A DNA stretch of 64,000 nt from Oceanicola sp. 22II-s10i (GTDB lineage Bacteria; Pseudomonadota; Alphaproteobacteria; Rhodobacterales; Rhodobacteraceae). The translations under genes and the position numbers were made by a program. The notes under the pieces are model-generated. The model was not told the origin of the DNA. It saw nothing but the letters and a program-made list of their open reading frames with translations, and searched no databases. The stretch spans positions 1 through 64,000 of the forward strand of contig NZ_AQQU01000005.1 in NCBI RefSeq assembly GCF_002210105.1, written 5' to 3'. Position 1 is the stretch's first letter. Every line of letters starts with the position of its first letter. Shown here piece after piece: positions 52,939 to 62,152 of the stretch.

Positions 52939-53772
52939 GTGCTGATCATTTCGCTGTCAACGATCCCTTCCAGGTTCAACCAGATCGGTCCGACCCTCAG
53001 ATGCCTGCTGAACCAGACGGTGAAGGCAGACCGCATCATCGTCTACGTTCCGAAAACCTACGCGCGCTTCCCGGATTACGACGGCAGCCTGCCCGAGGTG
53101 CCCGAAGGGGTCGAGGTCCACGTCTGTGACACGGACTACGGCCCCGCGACCAAGGCACTGCCGGCGGTGCGTGAATTCAAAGGGCAGGATGTCGACATCA
53201 TCTTCTGCGATGACGACGTGCTCTACCCCCGCGACTGGACGGCCCGTTTCGTCAGGATGCGTCGACAGCGCCCGAACGAGGCGATCGCCACTGACGGCAC
53301 CGAGGCGCGCGACGACGCGCCCGCCACGATGGAACGGGAGCATCAGCCGCGCGCCCTGCGCCTGTGGCGCAAGACGGACCCTTTCTTTCAGACCCGTCGC
53401 TTCAAGCGCTGGATCATGACCCGGCTCACCGGCCGACCACAGCCCGCCCCCGGTCGACGTGCGCACCTCAGATCGGGCTATGTCGACATCGTGCTGGGCC
53501 ACGGTGGCGTCATGGTGCGGCCCGAGTTCTTCGACGAGGATGCCTACGACATTCCGTGGGAACTGCGGTCAGTCGACGATGTCTGGCTGGCGGGACAAAT
53601 GGGCAAGAACGGCGTGCCGATCTGGCTGGATGCCAGCCACCGCTACATCCCGACGGCCCCCGCCGACGTCTTTGATCCGCTGCACAAGGCCGTTCATGCG
53701 GGCATGGACCGCAGCGCCGCCAACCGCGCCTGTATCGAATACTTCAGAAAGACCTACGGCATCTGGCCCTGA
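52939..53772 (+). CDS. Putative glycosyltransferase (GT-A fold), copy 2
   Basis: This is a diverged paralogue of copy 1, also 277 aa, with Asp91-Asp92-Asp93 at exactly the same place (IFCDDDVLYPRDW), the same VRPEFFDED block, and SVDDVWLAGQMGKNGVPIWLD. GTG 52939 is taken as the start because GGAGG lies 8 bp before it and because it aligns with MLIVSLS of copy 1 (VLIISLSTIPSRFNQ). The pair probably modifies a surface sugar or lipid. The rest of a polysaccharide cluster is absent. Confidence 0.8.
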   Translation: MLIISLSTIPSRFNQIGPTLRCLLNQTVKADRIIVYVPKTYARFPDYDGSLPEVPEGVEVHVCDTDYGPATKALPAVREFKGQDVDIIFCDDDVLYPRDWTARFVRMRRQRPNEAIATDGTEARDDAPATMEREHQPRALRLWRKTDPFFQTRRFKRWIMTRLTGRPQPAPGRRAHLRSGYVDIVLGHGGVMVRPEFFDEDAYDIPWELRSVDDVWLAGQMGKNGVPIWLDASHRYIPTAPADVFDPLHKAVHAGMDRSAANRACIEYFRKTYGIWP

Positions 53773-53776
53773 CCGC

Positions 53777-54667
53777 TCACAGACCAAGGCTGCCGCGCAT
53801 CAGCACGACGCCCGACCCGCCGACCTTGACCCCTGAAATATCGTCTGGCGGCCCCAGCACCTCGACCCGCGCCTGTCCGGGGCGGTCCATGAAGTGCCCC
53901 TGTTCGGCGACGAAGCATGGGCCCGGCAGGTGCCCTCGCGCCCAGAGATAGGCGGCCATGCAGCCGGTCGCCGAACCGGTGAAGGGATCCTCCCACGGGC
54001 CCGGCTGGCGCATGAACAGGCGTGACGATGTATCGCCCGCCGGGGTCGTGCCCTGCGGCACCGTCAAGAACACCATCCGGCAGTCGGTCTCGGGATCGGC
54101 AAGAAACGCCTCGAACGCGGGATGATCCGGGCCCGCACGGCGCAGCGCGTCGAGCGTGCGCAGCGCCAGGATGCAGAACCGCGACCCGGTGGAGACGGTC
54201 TGCGGGGTGTCCAACACATCCTCACCGGACAGGCCGAAGAGGCGGGCGATGCGATCCGGATCGTAGGTCTTGCCGAACTCCGTCCGAAGCTGGGTCATGG
54301 TGACCACGGCCGGGCCATCGGCAACCTGTTCCACCTCGATCTGCAGCACGCCCGCCCCGACCTCGAGCGTGAAGGCGGCCCGGCCGTCCGTCAGCGGGAC
54401 GATGCCGCGGCTGACCAGCGACACGACGGTGGCGACGGTCGGGTGGCCGGCCATCGGGATTTCTCCATCCGGCAGGTAATACCGCGCGCCGAAATCAGCC
54501 CGGTCCGAGGCGACCACATAGGCGCATTCGGACAGCCGCGTTTCGCGCACCAACGCGATCCGGTTCTGAACGGAGATATCGTCGGCCCCGTGCACGACCA
54601 CGCAGGGGTTGCCGCCGAAGGGCCGGTCCGTGAACGCGTCGACCCAGTCGCAGTCGTAAGTCTTCAT
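53777..54667 (-). CDS. PhzF-family epimerase/isomerase
   Basis: The 296-aa protein is a PhzF-type enzyme with two hotdog-like halves: YDCDWVDAFTDRPFGGNPCVVV, SECAYVV with the catalytic Glu, EIPMAGHPTVAT (second half GHPT motif), and the C-terminal EDPFTGSATGCMAAYL. Family members do proton shifts on ring acids and are mostly uncharacterised outside phenazine genes. There is no phenazine cluster here. It is convergent with the glycosyltransferase copy 2, with a 4-bp gap. Confidence 0.9.
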   Translation of the reverse strand: MKTYDCDWVDAFTDRPFGGNPCVVVHGADDISVQNRIALVRETRLSECAYVVASDRADFGARYYLPDGEIPMAGHPTVATVVSLVSRGIVPLTDGRAAFTLEVGAGVLQIEVEQVADGPAVVTMTQLRTEFGKTYDPDRIARLFGLSGEDVLDTPQTVSTGSRFCILALRTLDALRRAGPDHPAFEAFLADPETDCRMVFLTVPQGTTPAGDTSSRLFMRQPGPWEDPFTGSATGCMAAYLWARGHLPGPCFVAEQGHFMDRPGQARVEVLGPPDDISGVKVGGSGVVLMRGSLGL

Positions 54668-54739
54668 TCCCGTCCCCTCACCCTGTCCGGCTGCAGACTG
54701 GTCAGGACAGGGAACGCTGTCAACGTGCCCGGATATGCG

Positions 54740-54770
54740 AAGCGCCCGCGATACCTGATCGCGGGCGCTT
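54740..54770. terminator. Terminator hairpin after the curlin-repeat gene
   Basis: AAGCGCCCGCGAT and ATCGCGGGCGCTT form a 13-bp stem with a short loop (ACCTG), 33 bases downstream of the curlin-repeat gene stop on the minus strand and before the PhzF start. Confidence 0.75.
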
Positions 54771-54802
54771 GCTCATCCCTCGGGACGATACGGTTCGGGC
54801 AG

Positions 54803-56116
54803 TTACTGAAGAATGCCCACGTTGTTGCCGTTGCCGCCCTGGGTGTAGTTGGCAACGTTGGAGCCGCCGACCTGCACCACCGCCGACACGTTGTCGTTCC
54901 CGGTGACGCTTGCCGTGATGACGTTGAGCGCGCCGTCCTGAACCATGCCGAACAGATTGCGTTCGCCCGAGAACCCGGCGGTCACATCGTTGTCGTCGCC
55001 GAACTGCTTGATCATGCCCACCTCGAACATGAGCGAACCGTTCGACGCCGTCAGCGCGCTGCCGACAAGACCGGTCGCATTCAGCGGAGCCAGTCCGTTG
55101 CCGCTGCCATCCACGGTCAGCATGACACCGTTTCTGTCACCCGACTGATAGACACCGAAGCTGTTGGTGCTGCCCGACACGGTGACATCGGCCTCGTTGT
55201 CGTCATCAAACTGCGTGACACCGACATTGTTGAAGTCGTTGCCGACAGACAGCGTCGAGATGGTGATCAGGTTGCGGTTGCCGTACTGGTAGGTACCGAC
55301 TTGGTTGCTGTTACCATCAATATCCAGCGTGCCGATGGTGTTGTCATCGCCGAGCTGCGTCACGCCGAATTCGTTGTTCGACCCCGAAATGTCGACGTTC
55401 GCGGTGTTGTTGCTGTGAAGAATGCCGTTGTAGTACCGCGTGCCCTGGATGAAGCTGCTGTCGGTTGCACCGGATGCGGCCGCGAAACCCGACAGACCCA
55501 GGGTACCGTTGCTGTCGCCGGAAATCGTGACGGTCAGATCGTTGCCCAGCCGCGGCGTCGCCGCGCTGCCTTTCGTCACCTGGGTGACCTGGTCGATGGC
55601 GTTGCCGGCGCCCAGCATCTTGATGTCGGCCGTGCTGCCATTGTCACCGCCATCGCGGTCCTGCGTGATCTTGGCGATCGTGTTGCCGTCGCCGCCGGAC
55701 TGTTCCACCGTCAGGGTGTTGCCGGACTGGTAGGATCCCCCGAAGCGGGTGCTCTGGAAAACGGACCCGATGACGTTGTCGTTCGACGCCTGCAGGATGT
55801 CCGCGCTCGACCCGTTGGTCTTCTGCGACTGCTGCCGGAATCCGGTTCCGCTGCTGCCCAGCGGTGTCAGGCCGATGCTGTTGTCGTCACCGCTCTGAAC
55901 GATGGTCAGCGTGTTGACCTGCGTCAGAGGTTGGCCTGCAAACTGTTCGATGCTGCCGGAAGCGGAACCAGCATCGTTCCGGCTCCCCCCGGACTGGTCG
56001 ATACTTGCGGTGTTGCCGGGACCGGATTGGTCAAGATAGGCGTTGTTTTCATCCGCGAATGCGGCCAGCGGCATAGATGCCACCGTCGCGAGCAGCATAT
56101 ATTTCTTAAAAGTCAT
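54803..56116 (-). CDS. Secreted curlin-repeat protein (putative functional amyloid)
   Basis: The 437-aa protein has a Sec signal (MLLATVASMPLAAFA, cut before DENN) and an almost continuous series of degenerate repeats of about 20-25 residues with Gln/Asn and Gly at set places, for example SIDQSGGSRN, TIVQSGDDNSIG, TVEQSGGDGNTIAKITQ, GVTQLGDDNTIGTL, GVYQSGDRNGVML, YTQGGNGNNVGILQ. This is the curlin-repeat pattern Q-x-G-x-x-N of CsgA/CsgB, which forms stacked beta-strands. It is longer than CsgA (about 150 aa). No csgE/F/G/D genes are nearby. A long AT-richer upstream region suggests regulated transcription. Confidence 0.85.
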   Translation of the reverse strand: MTFKKYMLLATVASMPLAAFADENNAYLDQSGPGNTASIDQSGGSRNDAGSASGSIEQFAGQPLTQVNTLTIVQSGDDNSIGLTPLGSSGTGFRQQSQKTNGSSADILQASNDNVIGSVFQSTRFGGSYQSGNTLTVEQSGGDGNTIAKITQDRDGGDNGSTADIKMLGAGNAIDQVTQVTKGSAATPRLGNDLTVTISGDSNGTLGLSGFAAASGATDSSFIQGTRYYNGILHSNNTANVDISGSNNEFGVTQLGDDNTIGTLDIDGNSNQVGTYQYGNRNLITISTLSVGNDFNNVGVTQFDDDNEADVTVSGSTNSFGVYQSGDRNGVMLTVDGSGNGLAPLNATGLVGSALTASNGSLMFEVGMIKQFGDDNDVTAGFSGERNLFGMVQDGALNVITASVTGNDNVSAVVQVGGSNVANYTQGGNGNNVGILQ

Positions 56117-56479
56117 TATAGACCCCCAGTAACATTTATCGCGACGCCGTCAAAATACTGAACCAGAGACAACCCAAAGGAGATTAAAACTCTCCATATA
56201 TGCCGATTGGTTACATCACCTCCCACGTCACCGAAACAGACTGCCCCAATTTCGTCACATTCCGCAAGAAGAATACCGAAAAGGCCGAAAACCCGTTGTT
56301 TCGGCCCAATTGGACTTAAGATTTGGGAAACTATTCCGGAGCCCGATCCAACACCGTTTCGCAATCACAAAGGGCGAAATTGCGAATCGCTTCTCGGGCA
56401 AGTGCTCAATATCCGGCGCGACCCCGCGCCGTAATCGTAGCACGGGGTCCCGCCGTTGGCATGCAGCTGAGAAGAGGGC
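56117..56479. other. Long upstream region of the curlin-repeat gene
   Basis: This 363-bp interval separates the curlin-repeat gene from the DUF1150 gene. It is clearly less GC-rich than its neighbours from about 56120 to 56380 and likely holds the promoter and regulator sites of the curlin-repeat gene. GACCCCG and CGGGGTC at 56420-56449 form a hairpin that could end the hsp20-DUF1150 transcript. No supported gene was found in it. Confidence 0.5.
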
Positions 56480-56707
56480 CTAGTGCACCGTGACCGGTGC
56501 GAAATCGTTCTGGCGGGCCAGGATGAAGGCGAGGTTCCGGTCCTTGACCAGCGCCAGCCGCTCGCCGTCCTCGTCATGCACCGCATAGACGGTGTCCGCA
56601 CCTTCGGCCTGCGCACGCACCTCGACCGGCAGGTCCTCGACCGCGACCGGGCGGATGTAGACGATCCGCTGCGTTTCGTCCTGAGTGACTTCGTATTTCG
56701 TTTCCAT
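56480..56707 (-). CDS. DUF1150 family protein
   Basis: The 75-aa protein fits DUF1150, a small Alphaproteobacterial family: YEVTQDETQRIVYIRPVAVEDLP and the end DEDGERLALVKDRNLAFILA, then RQNDFAPVTVH. The function is unknown; members often stand after an hsp20 gene as here, with 5 bp between. GTAGAG precedes the ATG at 56707. It may be a heat-shock-linked partner. Confidence 0.9.
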   Translation of the reverse strand: METKYEVTQDETQRIVYIRPVAVEDLPVEVRAQAEGADTVYAVHDEDGERLALVKDRNLAFILARQNDFAPVTVH

Positions 56708-56712
56708 CTCTA

Positions 56713-57132
56713 CTACCCCTTCGTGATCCGTATCGTCTGGATAACGCGTTCGGGCTCCGCTCGGTTCAGATCCACGTGCAAAAGCCCGTTTTCCAGTCGC
56801 GCCTCGCCCACTTCCACGCCCTCGGCCAGCACGAAACTGCGCTGGAACTGACGCGCCGCGATACCGCGGTGCAGAAAGGTGCGGCCTTCGCTGTCGTCGG
56901 CCTGACGGCCCCGGATCACCAGTTGGCGATCCTCGACCGTGATCGACAGATCGGCGTCGGTGAAGCCCGCGACGGCGAGCGTGATGCGATAGGAATTGTC
57001 CGAGGTCTGTTCGATGTTGAACGGGGGATAGCCCTCGTTCCCACCCTTGGCGCCGCGTTCCAGCAGGCGCTCGAGCTGTTCGAACCCGAGAAGATAGGGG
57101 TGAGACCCCAGCGTGAGTTTCGTCATCGACAT
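56713..57132 (-). CDS. Small heat-shock protein Hsp20 (IbpA-like)
   Basis: The 139-aa chaperone holds unfolded proteins. The alpha-crystallin domain is clear: YPPFNIEQTSDNSYRITLAVAGF, LVIRGRQ, FLHRGIAARQFQRSFVLAEGVEV and the GLL motif ARLENGLLHVDL. It ends IQTIRITKG. The start ATG 57132 or 57126 (MSMTK) is the only question. It is first in an operon with DUF1150, probably under heat-shock control, although no clear promoter motif was located. Confidence 0.95.
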   Translation of the reverse strand: MSMTKLTLGSHPYLLGFEQLERLLERGAKGGNEGYPPFNIEQTSDNSYRITLAVAGFTDADLSITVEDRQLVIRGRQADDSEGRTFLHRGIAARQFQRSFVLAEGVEVGEARLENGLLHVDLNRAEPERVIQTIRITKG

Positions 57133-57328
57133 GTCCTTGTCCCAAGCGACATTTCCGTGGCGTCCCTGTCAGGCGGCGCCCCTTCGCTATCGAATATGGG
57201 GGCTGCTCTCACACCGCGCAAGGAGTCGGATGCGGGCAGTTCCGGGTGGATGGTTCCTGTGCAACGGCCTTTCCCGAAGCGGGTGGACGCGGTATCGTCC
57301 GGGCAAAGCAACAGTCCCGGACCACGCC

Positions 57329-57553
57329 ATGAACGCCCAGAACGACATCTCGATGAAGACCGACGAGGTGCTGCGGGTCGAACTGGAGGTCTTTCGCCAG
57401 CAGCACCGCGATCTGGACGACGCGATCCGGGCGCTGCAGGACCGCGGCACGGCGGACCAGCTGACCCTGCAGCGGCTGAAGAAGCAGAAGCTGCGGCTGA
57501 AGGACCTGATCGCGGCGATCGAGGACCGGCTGACGCCGGACATCATCGCCTAA
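57329..57553 (+). CDS. DUF465 (YdcH) family protein
   Basis: The 74-aa protein is a helical hairpin of the YdcH type: EVLRVELEVFRQQHRDLDDAIRAL, then LTLQRLKKQKLRLKDLIAAIED. The function is unknown in all bacteria. The start ATG 57329 has no good Shine-Dalgarno sequence; ATG 57353 would be the other option. It is divergent from hsp20. Confidence 0.85.
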   Translation: MNAQNDISMKTDEVLRVELEVFRQQHRDLDDAIRALQDRGTADQLTLQRLKKQKLRLKDLIAAIEDRLTPDIIA

Positions 57554-57556
57554 TTT

Positions 57557-58132
57557 TCAGCCTGCGCTGCGAATGTTCCAGTCGAGGCTGTAGGTCTGTA
57601 TCAGGCCCAGCTCGACGCCGGCTGCGGTGTGTATGGGCAATCCGTTCCAGATGCCGTGCGGCGGCTCCATCGTAAGAAGTCCCACCGTCTGCCCGAGTGC
57701 AAGCGCTTCACCTATCAACGCGCCGATGCGCATCGACGTCCGCTGAGATGATCCCGGACGTGCATAGAACCTGATCCGTTTGGAAAGACCCATGGAAGCC
57801 AGTCCGACGTAGAGAGCATGCCTGCCATCGTGAAAGGCATAGAGACCGGGCTGTTTCGGCAAATCGGACGGGACTGAAAGGCGTCCGTCTTCGCCCTGCT
57901 CCCAAGCTGTCCGCTCACGAAATCCGGCGGCCAGCAGAAGCTCTATCGGCAACCTTGGCTTGCCCTGTTGCGCTGTCACTTGAGGGGGCGCACTGGACGC
58001 CCCCGGCGAGACGCCCGATCTTTTCAGGACGTTGTATACATGCTGATACCGGATACCGAGGTGTCGCGCGATGTCGGCGACCGGCATTCCGGTCGCGGCA
58101 AGTGCCCTGATCCGATCGGCCTTCGTCTCCAT
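57557..58132 (-). CDS. Helix-turn-helix plus GIY-YIG-like nuclease domain protein
   Basis: The 191-aa protein starts with a resolvase-like helix-turn-helix (ADRIRALAATGMPVADIARHLG, then YQHVYNVLKRSG) and then, after a Pro/Gln linker, a domain resembling GIY-YIG nucleases: QPGLYAFHDGRHALYVGLASM (the GLY and YVG pair), KRIRFYARP with a candidate catalytic Arg, and GVELGLIQTYSLDWN with a candidate Glu. Such HTH plus nuclease proteins occur sporadically; roles are not known. The gene is convergent with DUF465, with a 3-bp gap, and lacks a clear ribosome binding site. Confidence 0.7.
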   Translation of the reverse strand: METKADRIRALAATGMPVADIARHLGIRYQHVYNVLKRSGVSPGASSAPPQVTAQQGKPRLPIELLLAAGFRERTAWEQGEDGRLSVPSDLPKQPGLYAFHDGRHALYVGLASMGLSKRIRFYARPGSSQRTSMRIGALIGEALALGQTVGLLTMEPPHGIWNGLPIHTAAGVELGLIQTYSLDWNIRSAG

Positions 58133-58204
58133 TCAGATTTGTTCGCGTATTGATGTCATGGATGCCTCAATATAATCGAAAGTCTCAACTGTGAGGAGCG
58201 GCCA

Positions 58205-58693
58205 ATGTCCGGAGTCGAGATCGGGATCATCATGGGCAGCCAGTCCGACTGGCCGACGATGAAGGAGGCCGCCACGATCCTCGACGAACTGGGCGTGCCC
58301 TACGAGACCCGGATCGTCAGCGCGCACCGCACGCCCGACCGGCTGTGGTCCTACGGCAAGGAAGCCGCGGGCCGGGGCCTCAAGGTCATCATCGCGGGCG
58401 CGGGCGGCGCGGCACATCTGCCGGGCATGATGGCATCCAAGACCCGCGTGCCCGTCATCGGCGTGCCGGTGCAGACGCGGGCTTTGTCCGGCGTCGACAG
58501 CCTCTACTCCATCGTCCAGATGCCCAAGGGCTTTCCCGTCGCAACCATGGCCATCGGATCGGCCGGGGCCGCGAACGCGGGGCTGATGGCCGCCGCGATC
58601 CTCGCCACCTCGGACCCGGCGCTGGCCGACCGGCTGGACGCATGGCGCGCGGCGCTGTCTGCCTCCATCCCCGAGGTGCCCGAGGATGAGTGA
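58205..58693 (+). CDS. purE: 5-(carboxyamino)imidazole ribonucleotide mutase
   Basis: The 162-aa class I PurE moves CO2 on the imidazole ring in purine synthesis. It has the family motifs [51 protein letters not shown] and [17 protein letters not shown] precedes ATG 58205. The stop overlaps purK by eight bases, so the two enzymes are coupled, as in many bacteria. Confidence 0.97.
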   Translation: MSGVEIGIIMGSQSDWPTMKEAATILDELGVPYETRIVSAHRTPDRLWSYGKEAAGRGLKVIIAGAGGAAHLPGMMASKTRVPVIGVPVQTRALSGVDSLYSIVQMPKGFPVATMAIGSAGAANAGLMAAAILATSDPALADRLDAWRAALSASIPEVPEDE

Positions 58694-59750
58694 CATCCGC
58701 ACCATCGGCATCCTCGGCGGTGGCCAGCTGGGCCGGATGCTGTCGGTCGCGGCCTCGCGCCTCGGCCTGCGCTGCCACATCTACGAGCCGGGCGCGAACC
58801 CGCCCGCCGCCGACGTGGCCCACGCCTGCACCACCGCGCCCTACGAGGACGCGGCGGCGCTGCTGGCCTTTGCCGACAGCGTGGACGTCATCACCTACGA
58901 GTTCGAGAACGTGCCGACCTCGGCGCTCGACCTGCTGGAATCGCGCCGCCCCATCCGTCCGGGACGCGAGGCGCTGCGGATCAGCCAGGACCGGCTGACA
59001 GAAAAGGATTTCCTCAGCGGGCTGGGGCTGAAGACCGCGCCCTACGCGGCGGTCGACGACCTCTCCGCGCTGGAGGCCGCGGTTGCGCAGATCGGCACGC
59101 CCGCGATCCTCAAGACCCGGCGTCTTGGCTATGACGGCAAGGGACAGGCGCGGCTGAAGTCGCCCGGCGACGCCGCGGCGGCGTGGGAGGCGATGGCCGG
59201 GGCACCGTCGATCCTCGAAGGCTTCATCGACTTCTCGACCGAAGTTTCGGTCATCGCCGCGCGGAACGTGGATGGAGACGTTGCCTGCTACGATCCGGGC
59301 GAGAACCTGCACGAGGACGGCATCCTGCGCCGCACCACCGTGCCCGCGCCGATCCCGTCGTCGCTCAGGACCGACGCGGTGCTGCTGGCCTCGCGCATCC
59401 TGAACGCGCTCGATTATGTCGGCGTGCTGGGGGTCGAGCTCTTCGTCACGCCCGGCGGGCTGGTGGTGAACGAGATCGCACCGCGGGTCCACAATTCGGG
59501 CCACTGGACGCAGAACGGCTGCACCGTGGACCAGTTCGAACAGCATATCCGGGCCGTCGCGGGCTGGCCGCTCGGCGACGGGTCGCGGCATGCGGACGTG
59601 GTGATGGAAAACCTGATCGGCGCGGATATGGACCGGGTGCCGGAGCTGGCGAAACGCGCCGACACGGCGCTGCATCTCTACGGCAAGGGCGATGCGCGTC
59701 CGGGCCGCAAGATGGGCCATGCCAATATCGTCCGCCCCCGCAGCGGATAA
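58686..59750 (+). CDS. purK: 5-(carboxyamino)imidazole ribonucleotide synthase
   Basis: The 354-aa ATP-grasp enzyme makes N5-CAIR from AIR, bicarbonate and ATP and hands it to PurE. Visible marks are [51 protein letters not shown] (ATP-binding Lys), [14 protein letters not shown] and [23 protein letters not shown]. The start ATG 58686 lies inside purE. The end is convergent with phnM, 3 bp apart. Confidence 0.97.
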   Translation: MSDIRTIGILGGGQLGRMLSVAASRLGLRCHIYEPGANPPAADVAHACTTAPYEDAAALLAFADSVDVITYEFENVPTSALDLLESRRPIRPGREALRISQDRLTEKDFLSGLGLKTAPYAAVDDLSALEAAVAQIGTPAILKTRRLGYDGKGQARLKSPGDAAAAWEAMAGAPSILEGFIDFSTEVSVIAARNVDGDVACYDPGENLHEDGILRRTTVPAPIPSSLRTDAVLLASRILNALDYVGVLGVELFVTPGGLVVNEIAPRVHNSGHWTQNGCTVDQFEQHIRAVAGWPLGDGSRHADVVMENLIGADMDRVPELAKRADTALHLYGKGDARPGRKMGHANIVRPRSG

Positions 59751-59753
59751 CCC

Positions 59754-60890
59754 TCAGCCGATGAAGGCGCGGGCGACCTCGCCCGACATGTAACGCACCT
59801 CGCCCCCCGCGATGGTCGCGCCGACGCGCCCCGTTCCCGGGTGGAGGATTACCAGATCCGCCCGCGCGCCGGGCGACAGGTGCCCCCGGTCGATCAGGCC
59901 CAGCACTTCGGCGGGCCCCGAGGAGACGAGACGCCACGCGGCCCCAAGCCCCAGCGACTCCGCCAGTTTCAGAGCGGCGAGGCGCGGCGCGGGGTAGTGG
60001 TAGTCAGACGCCAGCGCGGTGCAGTGACCGGACCGGACGATATCCTCGGCCGCGACCTTGCCCGCGTGCGATCCGCCGCGCATCACGTTCGGCGCGCCCA
60101 TCACGACCGGCTCCCCGGCGCCGGCGGCCTCGGCGGCGGCGTCCGGCGTTTCCGGGAACTCCGACAGCGTCACGCCCCGCCCGCGCCAGAGCCTGCGCGT
60201 CTCGGCGTCCGGGTCATCGTGGCTGCCGGTCCGCACCCCCTGCCCCGCCAGCCGCGCGGCCAGCGCCGTGACGGCATCGGGCACCTCGGGATCGCGGGCA
60301 TGGAGCGCCTCAAGCAGCGCCAGATGCGCCTCGGGCGAACGGCCGGATTTCAGCGCCTGCCCGGTCAGACGCGGCACCTTGCGGCCCGCGTTCAGCGCGG
60401 CATGCGGCAGATGGTCGTTGAAGACGACATAGGGCACGCGATGGCGCGCGACGGCCTCCTCGAACCGGCGGTAGTCGTCGATCAGGTGCGTTTCGAGCCG
60501 CAACTGGCACAGCAGATCGGTCCCGAAGCCGCCCCGAACCCGGTCCAACGCGTCGAGCATCGCCAGAGCGAAGTCCGGGCCGCGCATTCCGCCCTCCCAG
60601 CTCCAGAACTGGGCCAGCACGGCGGTGGTGATACCGTTCGCCGCCAGTTCCGCCTCGGTCGCGATCAGGCCCGAGGCGAGGTCGCTCATCGCGCCGCGCC
60701 GGGGGGCGAGGTGACGTTCGAAGCCGTCGCCGTGAATGTCGACGATCCCCGGCAGGACCAGCCAGCCGGTCAGGTCGACGGCGCGCCCCGGCAATTCATC
60801 GGCGATCCGCGCCCCGGCGATGCCGAGCGGCGCGTCGTCCAGCCCGCCCGGACGCAGCACCTGAGCGCCGGTGATGTGGAACGGTTTCAC
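59754..60890 (-). CDS. phnM: PhnM-like phosphonate metabolism amidohydrolase
   Basis: The 378-aa protein is an amidohydrolase of the PhnM group: [22 protein letters not shown] (metal ligands), [42 protein letters not shown] and [18 protein letters not shown], then ASDYHYPA. In the C-P lyase pathway it removes pyrophosphate from ribose methylphosphonate triphosphate. No other phn gene is near. GTG 60890 is the start and overlaps the stop of the lipase gene (GTGA). Confidence 0.9.
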   Translation of the reverse strand: MKPFHITGAQVLRPGGLDDAPLGIAGARIADELPGRAVDLTGWLVLPGIVDIHGDGFERHLAPRRGAMSDLASGLIATEAELAANGITTAVLAQFWSWEGGMRGPDFALAMLDALDRVRGGFGTDLLCQLRLETHLIDDYRRFEEAVARHRVPYVVFNDHLPHAALNAGRKVPRLTGQALKSGRSPEAHLALLEALHARDPEVPDAVTALAARLAGQGVRTGSHDDPDAETRRLWRGRGVTLSEFPETPDAAAEAAGAGEPVVMGAPNVMRGGSHAGKVAAEDIVRSGHCTALASDYHYPAPRLAALKLAESLGLGAAWRLVSSGPAEVLGLIDRGHLSPGARADLVILHPGTGRVGATIAGGEVRYMSGEVARAFIG

Positions 60891-61633
60891 TCCCCGCCCT
60901 CCATCACCTCGCCAAGCGCCTGCCACCAGCCGAGGCCGGGGCGGAATGTCCCGGTGTCGAGAAAGGCGATGGTCTGGGCGATCACGACCGGGTCGGACAT
61001 CATGAAGGTGTGCGTGACCGGCAGCGTGATATGCGCCGTCATCCCCTCGACCCGCGTCGAGCGGATCGAGACCTTGCCGTCGTCCCGCCCCTCGACCAGC
61101 GCCGAGAACACCGGGTTCAGGCTGCGGCTGCCCGCGATGACGCCCAGCGGGAACGTCACCGGCGGCAGGTCCGACGGCAGCCCGTCGGTGCCGAGCTGCA
61201 GCCCGGCCGGACCGTTCAGCCACTGGAACAGGTCCAGATGCCCGAGCGCGTCGACAATGCCCGATCCATGGTTCGGCGGCGCCAGCATCACCACCCGCGT
61301 CAGACGTTCCGGCGCGGCGCGGCCCGCCAGCCACCAGCGGAGCAGGATACCGCCCATCGAATGGGTCACGAAAGAAAGGCGCTCCCCCCGGCACGCGGCG
61401 ACGGCGCGGGGCAGCAGATCCTCGGCCAGTTCGGCGACCGGCGCGCTGGTAGAGGGATAGCCGGGCCGCACCACCCTGTAGCCGCGCCGCTCCAGCGCCC
61501 CGGCCATCGCCCACATCGACGCCTCGGTCCGCGCCAGTCCGTGCAGCAGCACGACGCAGCCGGGCGTCGCCGCGGGGGCGGGTGCGGCGGAGAGGGCCAG
61601 CGCCGTCAGGAGAGAGGGGATAAGGGCTCGCAT
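60887..61633 (-). CDS. Alpha/beta hydrolase (triacylglycerol lipase-like), secreted
   Basis: The 248-aa protein has a signal peptide ([21 protein letters not shown]), [19 protein letters not shown], the nucleophile elbow [11 protein letters not shown] with the catalytic Ser, and the later [14 protein letters not shown]. This resembles small lipases and esterases of Alphaproteobacteria. ATG 61633 is chosen over a GTG at 61642. It is upstream of phnM in the same coupled unit, which gives no clear link of function. Confidence 0.85.
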   Translation of the reverse strand: MRALIPSLLTALALSAAPAPAATPGCVVLLHGLARTEASMWAMAGALERRGYRVVRPGYPSTSAPVAELAEDLLPRAVAACRGERLSFVTHSMGGILLRWWLAGRAAPERLTRVVMLAPPNHGSGIVDALGHLDLFQWLNGPAGLQLGTDGLPSDLPPVTFPLGVIAGSRSLNPVFSALVEGRDDGKVSIRSTRVEGMTAHITLPVTHTFMMSDPVVIAQTIAFLDTGTFRPGLGWWQALGEVMEGGE

Positions 61634-61669
61634 CACCGGCACCGCATAGCACCGGAAGACCGGCCTCCG

Positions 61670-62152
61670 CTAGAACCGGTAGAAGGCGTCGGGGTAGTGC
61701 AGGTGCGCCGCCGTTCCCGAAGTGCCCGGTGCGATCGGGTAGAGCAGTGTGTGCTCCTCGGGAAAGTGCGAGGTCAGGTTCTCGGCCGCCTTGTGGGTGA
61801 AACCGAAGCGCCGGTAGTAGCGCGTATCGCCCAGCACGGTAATCGCCTGCGCGCCGTGGCGGCGGGCGTAGTCGAGGCCGTAGCGCACGAGTTCGGCCCC
61901 GATCCCCTTGCGGCGGTGCCGCTTGGCGACGGCCAGCGGGGACAGGCAGTACCAGCCCTTGGGATCATAGTGGCGGGCGAAGCCGATGTAGCCGACGATG
62001 CCCGGATCGAGCACGGCGACCAGTTCGACCATCATGTCCCCCGCATCGCGCAGGTCCTGCACCAGACGCGCCTCGGCATCCGACGGGAACGAGGCCGTCA
62101 GTAGGTCGGAAATGGTGTCCCGGTCTTCGGGCAGGACAAAACGGAGTAGCAT
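61670..62152 (-). CDS. GNAT-family N-acetyltransferase (YhbS-like)
   Basis: The 160-aa protein has the GNAT core: DAEARLVQDLRDAGDMMVELVAV, LSPLAVAKRHRRKGIGAELVRYGLDYARR (the acetyl-CoA binding motif), and ITVLGDTRYYRRFGFTHKAAENL. The pattern IGFARHYDPKGWYCLSPLAV is typical of YhbS-type members. The target is unknown. The gene is 37 bp upstream of the lipase gene on the same strand. Confidence 0.9.
   Translation of the reverse strand: MLLRFVLPEDRDTISDLLTASFPSDAEARLVQDLRDAGDMMVELVAVLDPGIVGYIGFARHYDPKGWYCLSPLAVAKRHRRKGIGAELVRYGLDYARRHGAQAITVLGDTRYYRRFGFTHKAAENLTSHFPEEHTLLYPIAPGTSGTAAHLHYPDAFYRF

Noticed and set aside
54122-56161. 679-codon plus-strand frame opposite the PhzF and curlin-repeat genes
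   Set aside because: The repeats visible in it are mirror images of the curlin repeats; the minus strand has the signal peptide and motifs.
56116-56364. 82-codon frame just upstream of the curlin-repeat gene
   Set aside because: No ribosome binding site, no conservation visible, and AT-rich non-coding base pattern.
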